Below, in pieces: positions 8,835-17,540 of a stretch of DNA of 64,000 nt. Each line of letters begins with the position of its first letter. The stretch's first letter is position 1. Origin of the DNA: UBA2040 sp041674745 (GTDB taxonomy: Bacteria > Bacteroidota > Bacteroidia > Flavobacteriales_D > Crocinitomicaceae); contig JBAYVD010000001.1 in NCBI GenBank assembly GCA_041674745.1, forward strand, positions 558,001 through 622,000, written 5' to 3'. The notes beneath the pieces were generated by a model, which worked only from the letters and a program-made list of their open reading frames with translations, did no database searches and was not told the DNA's origin. The position numbers and the translations under genes were made by a program.

Positions 8835-9881
8835 ATGGAACCAATCGGGATTTCCGAATCAAAGCAATTGCGCATACAAATTATCTTGGCTGTTAGTCTA
8901 GGTAGTTTGTATGCTTTGTGTCTTTTCCTTTCGGCCTATTCATGGGAAAAAGCACTTTGGGCAGGATTATTTATTTTACTTGAAATCTTTCTAGCCGCGC
9001 GGGTTCTGAACAATGTATTTCGCTACTTTCAGCCCAAGCAAACTTTTTCGTTTGTCCCTTTTTCTATTCTTATTTTACTGACAGGTGTAATTGGGTTTTT
9101 GGTTGCGCTGTTGGTTAAAAATCTACCCTTTGCATGGAAACCACTCATGTATTTACCAAGTTTCTCCATTCATTTGTTGTTGCTTTTTTTTGCACTTTGT
9201 ATTTTGTTTTACGAATGGTGGTTTTTGAAAAATGATGTTCGAAATCAGCAGAATACCCAACGATTACTCTTGTTGCAAGAAGATTTGAAAAATGCAGAAA
9301 TCAAAAATATTCAACAAAATATTCAGCCTCATTTCCTTTTCAATAGTTTGAATTCCATTTCAGCCTTGACATTAACCGAGCCAGAAGAGGCGCAAAAAAT
9401 GGTGGTGAAATTGTCAGAATTCTTGCGACATTCCGTGGTGAAAAATCAAAAGATGTTTGTCAGTTTGCGAGAAGAATTGAATCAAATTGAACGCTATTTA
9501 GCTATCGAACAAATTCGTTTTTCCCACCGCTTGAAATTTGTATTAAAGCACAACGAAGAAAATGATTCCCTCGAAATTCCAGCCATGATTTTACAGCCTT
9601 TACTCGAGAATGCCATCAAATTTGGTCTGTATGGTCAGACGGGTGAAACCTTGATTGAATTGAATTGTTACCGAAGTTCACATTACCTACATTTGGAATT
9701 ATCGAATCCAGTGGATGAGGACTTAATCGACAAAAAAGGAACCGGATTCGGCTTGAGTGGATTGCGAAAAAAACTGTATTTGTTGTACGCTCAAAACCAT
9801 TTGCTCACCACACATCGAGAAGGCACTATTTTTCTAACTACGCTAAAAATACCGATTGAAGATGAAAACGATACTAATTGA
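8835..9881 (+). CDS. LytS/AlgZ-type sensor histidine kinase
   Basis: 348 residues: four hydrophobic helices up to about residue 130, a short coiled region, then the His_kinase domain. The phospho-acceptor is His 166 in QPHFLFNSLNS. An N-box (LLENAIKFG) and a G-box (GTGFGLSGL) of the HATPase fold follow. There is no extracellular sensor domain, so sensing probably involves the membrane part or the LiaF-like partner. It overlaps the response regulator gene by 20 bases. Confidence 0.92.
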   Translation: MEPIGISESKQLRIQIILAVSLGSLYALCLFLSAYSWEKALWAGLFILLEIFLAARVLNNVFRYFQPKQTFSFVPFSILILLTGVIGFLVALLVKNLPFAWKPLMYLPSFSIHLLLLFFALCILFYEWWFLKNDVRNQQNTQRLLLLQEDLKNAEIKNIQQNIQPHFLFNSLNSISALTLTEPEEAQKMVVKLSEFLRHSVVKNQKMFVSLREELNQIERYLAIEQIRFSHRLKFVLKHNEENDSLEIPAMILQPLLENAIKFGLYGQTGETLIELNCYRSSHYLHLELSNPVDEDLIDKKGTGFGLSGLRKKLYLLYAQNHLLTTHREGTIFLTTLKIPIEDENDTN

Positions 9882-10587
9882 TGACGAACCTTTAGCACGA
9901 AGTGTTGTACGCAAATACTGTGAGAAACTTCCGTCAATCGAAATTGTTGGAGAATGCGAAAATGGATTCGACGCTGTTAAAATGATTGATGAATTAAAAC
10001 CGGATTTGATTTTTCTCGATGTGCAAATGCCAAAATTAAATGGTTTTGAAGTGTTGGAATTGATCCAGCATCAACCAAAAGTCATTTTCACCACGGCTTT
10101 CGATGAGTACGCCGTGAAGGCCTTCGATGCCAATGCGTTGGATTATTTATTGAAGCCATTCTTGTTCGAGCGTTTTGAAAAAGCAGTCGAAAAGTGTCTT
10201 TCGACGGACGAATCTTTTGAAGCGAAGCTCAACGACCAACTTTATTCTTATCCGGATGAAGCACATAGAATCGTAATCAAAGACGGAGAAACGATCCATA
10301 TCATTCCCTTGCACGACCTCATTTATATTGAAGCGTACGACGATTACGTAAAACTGCACACGGAAAAAGGACGTTTTGTCAAAAAACAAACCATGGGACA
10401 TTACGAAAAAACGCTTCCTATTAAGTCGTTTGCCCGAATTCATCGATCCTCCATTATTGCAATTGATCGCATCCAGAAAATTGAAAGTGCGGAAAAAGGG
10501 CGGTATCAAGTTTTGTTGATGAACGGTGTCCGGTTGCCCATTAGCAGAAATGCATTACCTGAATTGAAGGTGCGTTTGGGCTGGTAA
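9862..10587 (+). CDS. LytTR-family response regulator
   Basis: 241 residues from ATG at 9862. A frame two codons longer begins with TTG and is less likely. The receiver domain has the acidic pair in LIDDEP, the phospho-acceptor Asp about 53 in FLDVQMP, and the KPF switch motif. The C-terminal LytTR DNA-binding domain runs from about residue 135, with the typical IYIEAYDDYVKLH and RIHRSSII motifs. It should receive phosphate from the kinase encoded upstream and act on envelope-related genes; targets are not visible here. Confidence 0.93.
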   Translation: MKTILIDDEPLARSVVRKYCEKLPSIEIVGECENGFDAVKMIDELKPDLIFLDVQMPKLNGFEVLELIQHQPKVIFTTAFDEYAVKAFDANALDYLLKPFLFERFEKAVEKCLSTDESFEAKLNDQLYSYPDEAHRIVIKDGETIHIIPLHDLIYIEAYDDYVKLHTEKGRFVKKQTMGHYEKTLPIKSFARIHRSSIIAIDRIQKIESAEKGRYQVLLMNGVRLPISRNALPELKVRLGW

Positions 10588-10599
10588 AAAGTTTCTGCG

Positions 10600-10607
10600 T
10601 AACTTTG
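10600..10607 (+). promoter_or_regulatory. Promoter of purE
   Basis: TAACTTTG at 10600-10607 matches TAnnTTTG exactly. A TTTG at 10575-10578 lies 21 bases upstream, close to the usual -33 spacing. It allows purE to be transcribed apart from the upstream kinase-regulator pair. Confidence 0.6.
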
Positions 10608-10624
10608 AACCCAAATTAAAGAAA

Positions 10625-11104
10625 ATGGTAAAAGTTGGAATCATCATGGGGAGCAAATCGGATCTACCGGTTATGCAAGAAGCAGCGGATTTTTTAAAAG
10701 AAATGGGCATTGATTATGAAGTCAATATTGTTTCTGCTCACCGCACACCCGAATTGATGTACGACTATGCCAAAACTGCACACACGCGAGGATTGGAAGT
10801 TATTATTGCTGGAGCAGGTGGAGCCGCACATTTACCAGGAATGACGGCCTCATTAACACCACTTCCCGTTATTGGTGTTCCTGTAAAATCCAGCAATTCG
10901 ATTGACGGTTGGGACAGTATTTTATCGATTTTGCAAATGCCGGGCGGAATTCCTGTTGCTACTGTTGCCTTGAATGGCGCAAAAAATGCGGGTATTTTAG
11001 CGGCCAAAATTTTAGGCTCTACGGACAAAGAAATTCAATCCAAACTCATAGTTTTCATGGAGGAAATGAAGCAAAAAGTCTTGGAAAGCGGTAAAAATTT
11101 GTAA
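10625..11104 (+). CDS. purE: N5-carboxyaminoimidazole ribonucleotide mutase (PurE)
   Basis: 159 residues, the usual length for class I PurE. Visible motifs are GIIMGSKSDLPVM at the N-terminus, the catalytic SAHRTPE, GAGGAAHLPGM and a VGVPV-like segment (IGVPVKSS). It moves the carboxyl group of N5-CAIR to give CAIR in purine synthesis. Its partner purK, which supplies N5-CAIR, is about 40 kb away at 50584-51726 on the other strand. Its stop abuts the stop of the convergent membrane-protein gene. Confidence 0.97.
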   Translation: MVKVGIIMGSKSDLPVMQEAADFLKEMGIDYEVNIVSAHRTPELMYDYAKTAHTRGLEVIIAGAGGAAHLPGMTASLTPLPVIGVPVKSSNSIDGWDSILSILQMPGGIPVATVALNGAKNAGILAAKILGSTDKEIQSKLIVFMEEMKQKVLESGKNL

Positions 11105-12856
11105 TTAATCGGCTAAATATTCACACAAGGTAATTTTGACATTTTTCACCCAAAGGTGCCGATGATTTTGGTTCCAAATGTAAATTTTTACCCGGTCAAA
11201 TTTTTGAAGATTATCATGGATAATCCCTTCAAAAACCAAATGTTTCCATTCTTTTTTCCCTTCGAAACAATCATTGTATAATGCAGTAGCCACATAGTGC
11301 CGGTGGCTCAAGTTTTCATCGCTCGCATCCATTACTAAATACACGCCATCCAGAAAATCATCTGATATTTTTTTATCCAATTCCACACGATAGCCATATC
11401 GTTCAAATGATCTCGGCAAGTCTAATTTGGCTTCACTTCCCAAAGGAAATTCTTCTTCGGCACGGATTTCTTTTTCATTCTGAAAATCCAAAAGTAGATC
11501 CTCCGAAATTTTGGTTCCGAAAACTTCGGGTGAGAGCGTAAAGTTAAACCGAGAAACAGGATAGCTTTTCCAAAACTGAAGACTTTTGAAATAGCTTCCA
11601 GCAGTAAAACGTTGGACGGTAAATGCACCACTAGCGGATTGTTGGAATCTATAAATTCCGAGCAAGCTCAACAATAATAGTACACCCCAAAGCCATCTTC
11701 TATTTTTATCAAATAATTCAAACAAAGGCATGACCAAGAAGAAAATATGTTCCGTCGTTGGTCTATTTCCAAATGGCGATTCATAATCCCAACACCACCA
11801 AGCAGAAATAACCCACATGTTTAACAGAAAGTAGATCCACCAAAAAACGAATTGAAATGTACTTTTTTTATATAAAAAATAAGAACCCAACACAGCCAGA
11901 AGTAAAAGAGGTGTATGAACAAAAAGGCCAATTCGAAAACTAAAAAGATTCTCCCAAAAATGTGGTTGGGTCCAATTGAAGCCTTCACCTTTGTAGGACC
12001 AGACAAACCATTCCCCCGTTTGCCATCGCCAAATAAAAAGAAGAAAAATTATCACACTACTGTAGGCGAATAGAGCGCACGCTATTTTAAAACCTTTGTT
12101 CAAGATAATTTCATTCCAAACTGATTTTAGTTTTTCAGGACTTCCTAGGATGAAAGGAATCACGAATATCACAAGAATGTTGGTGGGGCGCACAAGTGTT
12201 ATCAAACCGGTGACCAGCCCTAAAAGCAGTACTTGTTGCCAATGGCTCGATTCTTTGATTTTCAGTAGCAAAAAGGTAAATAAACCAAATAGGAAAAAGG
12301 AGTAGAGGTGAGTGAAATTAGGTGTGATGATGCAATAATACCAAAGTGGGGTTGCAAAATAGAAAATGGGTATAAGCCACGGAATTTTTTTAAGATGTTC
12401 AGGAAATAATGATTTTAAACATTTCTGAAAAAAATACATTCCCAGCAAAGAATAGAACAAGCTTCCTAAAAGGAAAAAGAATTGAAACAAATTTGAATAA
12501 CCATTGATTTCTCTTCCCATCAGCCAGGAGACGGTGCATCCTAAGCCAAAAAATGGTGCTTGAAGAATCGCTATTCCTGGGAAATATTTGTTGTGGATTT
12601 TGCCTTTACCATCCTTAAAAAGATAATATTGATCGTCGGAACCTGTTATTCGTTTTTCCGCTTCAGAACTTTTGCTGAAACTTGGGTCGTCGTAAATGAA
12701 AAAAGCCGGTAGATAAGCATAATATCCACGCCCGTCTGAACGAATGACTTGTTTTAAGTTATCGGACGAACCATTCTTTGTTAAAACGGAAAATGCAAGG
12801 ATTAACGCCAACCAAAATAGGGGACTGTAAGCCAATTTAAAAATGGATTTGTTCAT
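11105..12856 (-). CDS. GT-C-like integral membrane protein (putative glycosyltransferase family 39-like)
   Basis: 583 residues with about ten or more transmembrane helices across the first 420 residues and a soluble C-terminal domain of about 160 residues. The first periplasmic loop begins with DGRGYYAYLPAFF, an acidic-aromatic motif of the kind found in GT-C membrane glycosyltransferases. The C-terminal part looks beta-rich. It is a single gene with its own -7 box, placed after the TonB-family gene's terminator. The donor would be a polyprenyl-linked sugar if the fold call is right; the acceptor is unknown. Confidence 0.65.
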   Translation of the reverse strand: MNKSIFKLAYSPLFWLALILAFSVLTKNGSSDNLKQVIRSDGRGYYAYLPAFFIYDDPSFSKSSEAEKRITGSDDQYYLFKDGKGKIHNKYFPGIAILQAPFFGLGCTVSWLMGREINGYSNLFQFFFLLGSLFYSLLGMYFFQKCLKSLFPEHLKKIPWLIPIFYFATPLWYYCIITPNFTHLYSFFLFGLFTFLLLKIKESSHWQQVLLLGLVTGLITLVRPTNILVIFVIPFILGSPEKLKSVWNEIILNKGFKIACALFAYSSVIIFLLFIWRWQTGEWFVWSYKGEGFNWTQPHFWENLFSFRIGLFVHTPLLLLAVLGSYFLYKKSTFQFVFWWIYFLLNMWVISAWWCWDYESPFGNRPTTEHIFFLVMPLFELFDKNRRWLWGVLLLLSLLGIYRFQQSASGAFTVQRFTAGSYFKSLQFWKSYPVSRFNFTLSPEVFGTKISEDLLLDFQNEKEIRAEEEFPLGSEAKLDLPRSFERYGYRVELDKKISDDFLDGVYLVMDASDENLSHRHYVATALYNDCFEGKKEWKHLVFEGIIHDNLQKFDRVKIYIWNQNHRHLWVKNVKITLCEYLAD

Positions 12857-12864
12857 GGTAGGTC

Positions 12865-12872
12865 CAAAGCTA
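12865..12872 (-). promoter_or_regulatory. -7 promoter box of the GT-C-like gene
   Basis: TAGCTTTG on the minus strand matches TAnnTTTG exactly and ends 8 bases before the ATG, implying a very short leader. Confidence 0.5.
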
Positions 12873-12887
12873 AAATTTTTGGTGCAT

Positions 12888-12923
12888 AAAAAAAACCGTT
12901 AGAACTTTCGTTCAAACGGTTTT
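12888..12923 (-). terminator. Rho-independent terminator after the TonB-family gene
   Basis: Read on the minus strand, a long hairpin (outer stem AAAACCGTT/AACGGTTTT, inner stem GAAC/GTTC, GAAA loop) is followed by a T-run. It begins 25 bases after the stop of the gene at 12948. Confidence 0.88.
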
Positions 12924-12947
12924 GTATATTTTGTATACTTAAAATCC

Positions 12948-13619
12948 TTAATTCAATGTAAAGTTGATCGGCAAACGACAACGTGTTCTTGCCTTTTTAC
13001 CTCCCGCTTCACCCGGTGTCCATTTCGGCATACCTCTTACAACGCGTTTCGCTTCTCTATCCAAATCGGCAGAAACACCACGTTCAACAACGATATTGCT
13101 TATTTCACCGCTTGGTTCAACAACGAATGACAAGTAAACTTTACCTTGTTCGTTCATTTCAATGGACGTTTGAGGATAGTTGATGTTGCTTGCAATGTAT
13201 TTTTGCAATTCAGCCATACCGCCTGGGAATTGAGCTTCCACATCTGGGAACTCGATAATTTCCTCTTTTACCTCCACTTTCGTTTCAGGTCCTTTGGGGA
13301 TGGGTGGTGGTGGTGGTGCTACCACAACTACGGGTTCTTTTTCCTCGTTTTTCTTTTCAATAATTTCTTCTTGGGGTGGAGGTGGTGCATCCACTTGAGG
13401 AGGAGTGGGTGGTGGAGGAGTTTCGTCTTCCTTTTTCACTTCCTGCTCAAATTTCACTTGTGAAACCGCTTTTTGACCGGCATTACTATCATTTTTCACA
13501 ACACCTGCGGTGTATGAAAATGAGGCAAGCACTAGACTTCCGATAAAAAGAAAACCAATCATCACAAACGGCAATCTCAGCTTGTCTACGTTGGCGTTAT
13601 CATTTTTCTTCTGTTCCAT
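12948..13619 (-). CDS. TonB-family energy transducer
   Basis: 223 residues: one membrane helix (about 18-40), a Pro/Glu/Lys-rich periplasmic linker with PPPPTPPQ and PPPPPIPKGPE, and a C-terminal TonB domain (about 125-223). The C-terminal domain has the FPGGMAEL...YIASNINYP and WTPGEAGGKK motifs typical of Bacteroidota TonB proteins. It would transmit proton-motive force from ExbB/ExbD to outer-membrane transporters. It follows gcvH and a VanZ-like gene, an order I recall from other flavobacteria. Confidence 0.92.
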   Translation of the reverse strand: MEQKKNDNANVDKLRLPFVMIGFLFIGSLVLASFSYTAGVVKNDSNAGQKAVSQVKFEQEVKKEDETPPPPTPPQVDAPPPPQEEIIEKKNEEKEPVVVVAPPPPPIPKGPETKVEVKEEIIEFPDVEAQFPGGMAELQKYIASNINYPQTSIEMNEQGKVYLSFVVEPSGEISNIVVERGVSADLDREAKRVVRGMPKWTPGEAGGKKARTRCRLPINFTLN

Positions 13620-13678
13620 GACTTAAAAAATTAGATTGTAAATATAATAATTTTAACTGCAAATAGTATTCCAAAAAA

Positions 13679-14056
13679 TCAACAACAAGCATCGTATAAT
13701 AAACGAAAGCTCCCTATGCCTAAACCAACTCCCATTAATCCACTAAAACTCCAAAACCATTGAAAGGATCGATCGGGATAAATAGACATAGCCGTGATTT
13801 CAATTAATACGATTATTACGGTACAAATGATCACTGAAAGCTCGAAAGCTCTTCTCCTAAAAAGATTGCTTTTCATTTGTTTTTTCAGACTAGAGCAGAC
13901 AAAAAATGACAAGGCTGTAAAGCTGAAAAAATATTGAAAGGCAAATTTGGGAAGAAAACTGGTTCCATGTTTTAAAGATGGAAAATTGATACCTAATAAG
14001 ATTACACTCAATAGAATCAACCAAGCTAGCGTTACACCAAAAAACCGCAAACTCAC
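13679..14056 (-). CDS. VanZ-like small membrane protein
   Basis: 125 residues with four hydrophobic helices, matching the size and topology of VanZ-family proteins. It starts with GTG at 14056, ten bases after the gcvH stop, with no in-frame ATG nearby. It ends in a Cys-Cys pair. The placement between gcvH and a TonB-family gene supports the VanZ assignment, since flavobacterial genomes often show this order. The sequence is divergent, so the family call rests partly on context. The function is unknown; VanZ itself confers low-level teicoplanin resistance. Confidence 0.65.
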   Translation of the reverse strand: MSLRFFGVTLAWLILLSVILLGINFPSLKHGTSFLPKFAFQYFFSFTALSFFVCSSLKKQMKSNLFRRRAFELSVIICTVIIVLIEITAMSIYPDRSFQWFWSFSGLMGVGLGIGSFRLLYDACC

Positions 14057-14066
14057 GATGGATCGA

Positions 14067-14444
14067 TTAACCGATTAATGCAGCGTAAGCGTCAGCAGTT
14101 AAAAGTCCGTCCAATTCACTTGGATTGGTCATTTTTACTTTCACCATCCATCCAGCTCCGTAAGGATCTGAATTTACCACTTCTGGATCTGCTTCCAAAC
14201 CAGAATTGAACTCTATGATTTCACCTGATATTGGCATGAAAAGATCAGAAACCGTTTTTACAGCTTCGATTGAACCAAAAATTTCTTCTGCATTCAATGT
14301 TTCACCTTCTGTTTCAATCTCTACGTAAACGATATCACCCAATTCGCCTTGAGCGAAATCTGTAATACCTACGATTGCTGTATCGCCTTCCACACGAACC
14401 CATTCGTGGTCTTTTGTGTACTTTAATTCTGCTGGAATGTTCAT
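14067..14444 (-). CDS. gcvH: Glycine cleavage system H protein
   Basis: 125 residues, the standard GcvH length. The lipoyl-accepting lysine is Lys 63 in SIEAVKTVSD. The N-terminal KDHEWV and the C-terminal GAGWMVKVK motif are conserved. It carries the aminomethyl group between the P, T and L proteins of glycine cleavage, which are not encoded in this window. It has its own -7 box and heads a short minus-strand unit with the VanZ-like and TonB-family genes. Confidence 0.97.
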   Translation of the reverse strand: MNIPAELKYTKDHEWVRVEGDTAIVGITDFAQGELGDIVYVEIETEGETLNAEEIFGSIEAVKTVSDLFMPISGEIIEFNSGLEADPEVVNSDPYGAGWMVKVKMTNPSELDGLLTADAYAALIG

Positions 14445-14462
14445 TTTGTTTTTTTAGAGTAG

Positions 14463-14470
14463 CAAATGTA
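14463..14470 (-). promoter_or_regulatory. -7 promoter box of gcvH
   Basis: TACATTTG on the minus strand is an exact TAnnTTTG match, 18 bases before the ATG at 14444. Confidence 0.55.
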
Positions 14471-14583
14471 TAATTTTCCTTTCTTTTCTTTGGCTCAGAG
14501 GTCATTTTTTTTTGAACTTTCTTTTAAGAAATCCACAATGGAAACCTTCCTCTAAATCCCTTTTTTCGTAAATTCGCAGCCGC

Positions 14584-15669
14584 ATGATTAACCAAGATCA
14601 AATAAAAGAGACAGAAGAGCGGATTTCTAAAATAGAAATTTACCTTAAAATTCCAGAAAAGCGTTTGGCTTTGCACGAAGCAGAACTGAAAACGCAAGAC
14701 CCAACTTTCTGGGAAGACCCAAAAGCAGCCGAGGTTCAAATGAAGGAAATCCAAGGTTTGAAATATTGGGTGGAATCATATTCAAAATTGAAAACTGGTT
14801 TTGAGGATTTGGTGGTTATGCTTGAATTTGCGAAGGAAGACCCGAGCGAAGAACCTGCTTTAAATACCCATTATTCGGAATTGATTGCTGACTTGGAAGA
14901 GTTGGAATTGAAAAATATGCTTTCTGGCGAAGAGGATAAACTCAGTGCAGTATTGCAAATTACCTCTGGAGCAGGAGGAACTGAAAGTTGTGACTGGGCT
15001 TCGATGTTGATGCGGATGTACATTATGTATGCGCAAAAAAGTGGCTACGCTGTTAAAGAATTGAACTTCCAAGAAGGTGATGTAGCCGGTATTAAAACGG
15101 TCACACTTGAAATTGACGGTGATTTTGCCTTTGGTTATTTAAAAGGAGAAAATGGGGTTCACCGTTTGGTGCGTATTTCACCTTTCGATAGTAACGCTAA
15201 GCGGCATACTTCTTTTGTGTCGGTATATGTTTATCCTTTGGTGGACGATACGATTGAAATTCATGTCAACCCAGCCGATATCAGTTGGGAGACGTTTCGA
15301 TCCGGTGGCGCCGGTGGTCAGAACGTAAACAAAGTGGAAACCGCGGTTCGTTTGCGTCACGCACCTTCAGGAATTATCATTGAAAACTCCGAATCTCGCT
15401 CGCAATTGGGCAACAAGGAAAAAGCCATGCAGTTGTTGAAATCACAATTGTATGAATTGGAGTACCGCGCCCGCATGGAAAAGCGAAATGAAATTGAATC
15501 CAACAAAAAGAAAATAGAGTGGGGGTCTCAAATCCGAAATTATGTCATGCATCCGTATAAATTGGTGAAAGATGTACGAACAGGTCACGAAACCGGAAAT
15601 GTGGATGCCGTAATGGATGGGGAAATCAAAGATTTTCTCAAAAGTTACTTAATGACCTACGGAAGCTAA
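14584..15669 (+). CDS. prfB: Peptide chain release factor 2
   Basis: 361 residues in one uninterrupted frame. The GGQ peptidyl-tRNA hydrolysis motif is at 244-246, and the stop-codon recognition motif SPF at 199-201 identifies RF2 (UGA/UAA), not RF1. Many bacteria regulate prfB by a +1 frameshift at CTT-TGA after about 25 codons. Here the corresponding place (Tyr 20-Leu 21-Lys 22) reads TAC-CTT-AAA with no in-frame stop, so that feedback is absent. The arsC-like gene follows after 3 bases. A near-match -7 box (TAAATTCG) lies just upstream of the ATG. Confidence 0.97.
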   Translation: MINQDQIKETEERISKIEIYLKIPEKRLALHEAELKTQDPTFWEDPKAAEVQMKEIQGLKYWVESYSKLKTGFEDLVVMLEFAKEDPSEEPALNTHYSELIADLEELELKNMLSGEEDKLSAVLQITSGAGGTESCDWASMLMRMYIMYAQKSGYAVKELNFQEGDVAGIKTVTLEIDGDFAFGYLKGENGVHRLVRISPFDSNAKRHTSFVSVYVYPLVDDTIEIHVNPADISWETFRSGGAGGQNVNKVETAVRLRHAPSGIIIENSESRSQLGNKEKAMQLLKSQLYELEYRARMEKRNEIESNKKKIEWGSQIRNYVMHPYKLVKDVRTGHETGNVDAVMDGEIKDFLKSYLMTYGS

Positions 15670-15672
15670 TCG

Positions 15673-16023
15673 ATGAAGGATTTGATACAAATTTGGCACA
15701 ATGCACGTTGCTCAAAAAGCCGAAACGCTTTCAAGTGGCTGGCCGAAAATAAAAGAGAGGCGGAATGGGTAGACTACATGAAAAATCCAATCTCCGAAAG
15801 CGACGTGAAAAAAGTATTGGAAAAATTGAAAATGTCAGCCTTTGACTTGGTTCGCAAGAAAGAACAATTGTTTTTAGAGAAATACAGTAACCAAAGTTTT
15901 TCAGAAGCAGAATGGATTAGAATTTTGACGGAAAATCCGCAACTTATTGAGCGTCCCATCGTACTAAAGGGAGACAAGGCAGTCATTGCTCGACCCTTGG
16001 AAAATATAGAACAACTTTTTTAA
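15673..16023 (+). CDS. arsC: ArsC/Spx-family arsenate reductase-like protein
   Basis: 116 residues of the glutaredoxin-coupled ArsC fold. It has the N-terminal NARCSKS motif with Cys 13 and the C-terminal LIERPIVLKGDKAVIARP, containing the arginines that bind arsenate in ArsC. It is closer to ArsC than to the Spx regulator, which has CxxC. There is no arsenite pump or ArsR nearby, and it is co-directional with prfB at 3-base spacing, so a general redox role is also possible. Confidence 0.85.
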   Translation: MKDLIQIWHNARCSKSRNAFKWLAENKREAEWVDYMKNPISESDVKKVLEKLKMSAFDLVRKKEQLFLEKYSNQSFSEAEWIRILTENPQLIERPIVLKGDKAVIARPLENIEQLF

Positions 16024-16050
16024 GCTTTTTAAGCAAATTTTTAAAGCCGT

Positions 16051-17448
16051 ATGAGAACCAAATACATTGATTTAATTGACCAAACTTTCGATTTTCCGCA
16101 AGACGAATTCAACTTGCATGACAATCGATTGGTGTTTCACGGAATCGACTTGATGAAGTTGATTGAGGAATATGGAACACCTTTGAAGTTCAATTATTTA
16201 CCTCAGATTTCGAACAATATTCAGCGGGCAAAAGGTTGGTTCAGAGAAGCGATCAATAATTTAGGGTACAACGGCAAATACAGTTATGCCTATTGCACAA
16301 AAAGTTCTCATTTTTCCTATGTATTGGATGAGGTAATGAAAAACGATGTGCACATTGAAACATCCTCGGCATTTGATATTGACATTGTTCAAAAATTATT
16401 GGACACGGGCAAATTAGAGCCTTCTAAAATGGTTATTTGCAACGGATACAAACCGAAAAAGTACATCGATAACATTGCAAAGTTGATCAATTCGGGTCAT
16501 GAAAATGTGGTTCCTGTCGTTGATAACACCAAAGAGCTTCAAGATTTATTGGATGCGACTGACCCCAGTATTACTTTGAACATCGGGATTCGAATCGCTT
16601 CAGAGGAAGATCCAAAATTTGAATTTTACACCTCTCGTTTGGGAATTCGTTACCGTGAAATTGTTCCTTTTTACAAATCGATCCTAAAGGACAACCCTAG
16701 AGTGAACGTGAAAATGTTGCACTTTTTCATCAATACAGGGATCAACGACAACGCCTATTATTGGAATGAGTTGACCAAATGTTTGCGGGTGTACAGTGAT
16801 TTGAAAAAAATCTGTAATTCCCTAGATACACTGAATATTGGTGGTGGATTTCCAATCAAAAAATCGTTGGCATTTGATTACGACTATGCTTACATGGTTC
16901 GGGAAGTGTTGATGCAGATTAAAAAAATGTGTACCGACAGTGAAATTCCAGATCCAAATATTTTTACGGAGTTTGGTTCGTTTACCGTGGGTGAGAGTGG
17001 GGGAGCGATATTTAAAATCATCCACCAAAAGCAACAAAATGATCGAGAAAAATGGAATATGATTGATTCTTCTTTCATGACGAATTTGCCTGATACTTGG
17101 GCAATTAACCAGCGTTTTATCTTATTGCCCATCAATCGATGGGATCAAAATTATGAGCGGGTATTGCTCGGTGGACTGACGTGTGATAGTGATGATTATT
17201 ACAATTCTGAGCAGCATTCCAACGCAATTTACTTGCCGAAATTCGACAAAGAAAATCCGCTTTACATTGGTTTCTTCAATACCGGTGCTTATCAAGAAAC
17301 AATTGGTGGATTTGGAGGATTGAAACACTGTTTAATCCCAGAACCAAAACACGTGATTATTAAGCGAGACGAAGAAGGTAAAATTACGACCGAAGTTTTT
17401 TCAGAAGAGCAAACCGCGGCTGATTATTTAAAAATATTGGGGTATTAA
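16051..17448 (+). CDS. speA: Arginine decarboxylase-like fold-III PLP enzyme
   Basis: 465 residues of the alanine racemase/ornithine decarboxylase fold. The PLP lysine is Lys 84 in YCTKSSHF, and the phosphate-binding Gly-rich loop is NIGGGFPI. It resembles the compact Bacteroidota enzyme annotated as arginine decarboxylase (product agmatine). It is shorter than the roughly 650-residue enterobacterial SpeA. It sits 27 bases after arsC. No agmatinase or agmatine deiminase is near, so the pathway cannot be completed here. The substrate could be another basic or acidic amino acid. Confidence 0.8.
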   Translation: MRTKYIDLIDQTFDFPQDEFNLHDNRLVFHGIDLMKLIEEYGTPLKFNYLPQISNNIQRAKGWFREAINNLGYNGKYSYAYCTKSSHFSYVLDEVMKNDVHIETSSAFDIDIVQKLLDTGKLEPSKMVICNGYKPKKYIDNIAKLINSGHENVVPVVDNTKELQDLLDATDPSITLNIGIRIASEEDPKFEFYTSRLGIRYREIVPFYKSILKDNPRVNVKMLHFFINTGINDNAYYWNELTKCLRVYSDLKKICNSLDTLNIGGGFPIKKSLAFDYDYAYMVREVLMQIKKMCTDSEIPDPNIFTEFGSFTVGESGGAIFKIIHQKQQNDREKWNMIDSSFMTNLPDTWAINQRFILLPINRWDQNYERVLLGGLTCDSDDYYNSEQHSNAIYLPKFDKENPLYIGFFNTGAYQETIGGFGGLKHCLIPEPKHVIIKRDEEGKITTEVFSEEQTAADYLKILGY

Positions 17449-17489
17449 AATTAATAAGCGTTTTTAAAAATTAAACCAACTAAAAACAC

Positions 17490-17497
17490 TACTTTTG
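17490..17497 (+). promoter_or_regulatory. -7 promoter box of the 122-residue gene
   Basis: TACTTTTG is an exact TAnnTTTG match, 43 bases before the ATG at 17541. Confidence 0.5.
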
Positions 17498-17540
17498 TCC
17501 TCCGAAATAGAGAATTCTAACGATACTATCTTAAGTATTC

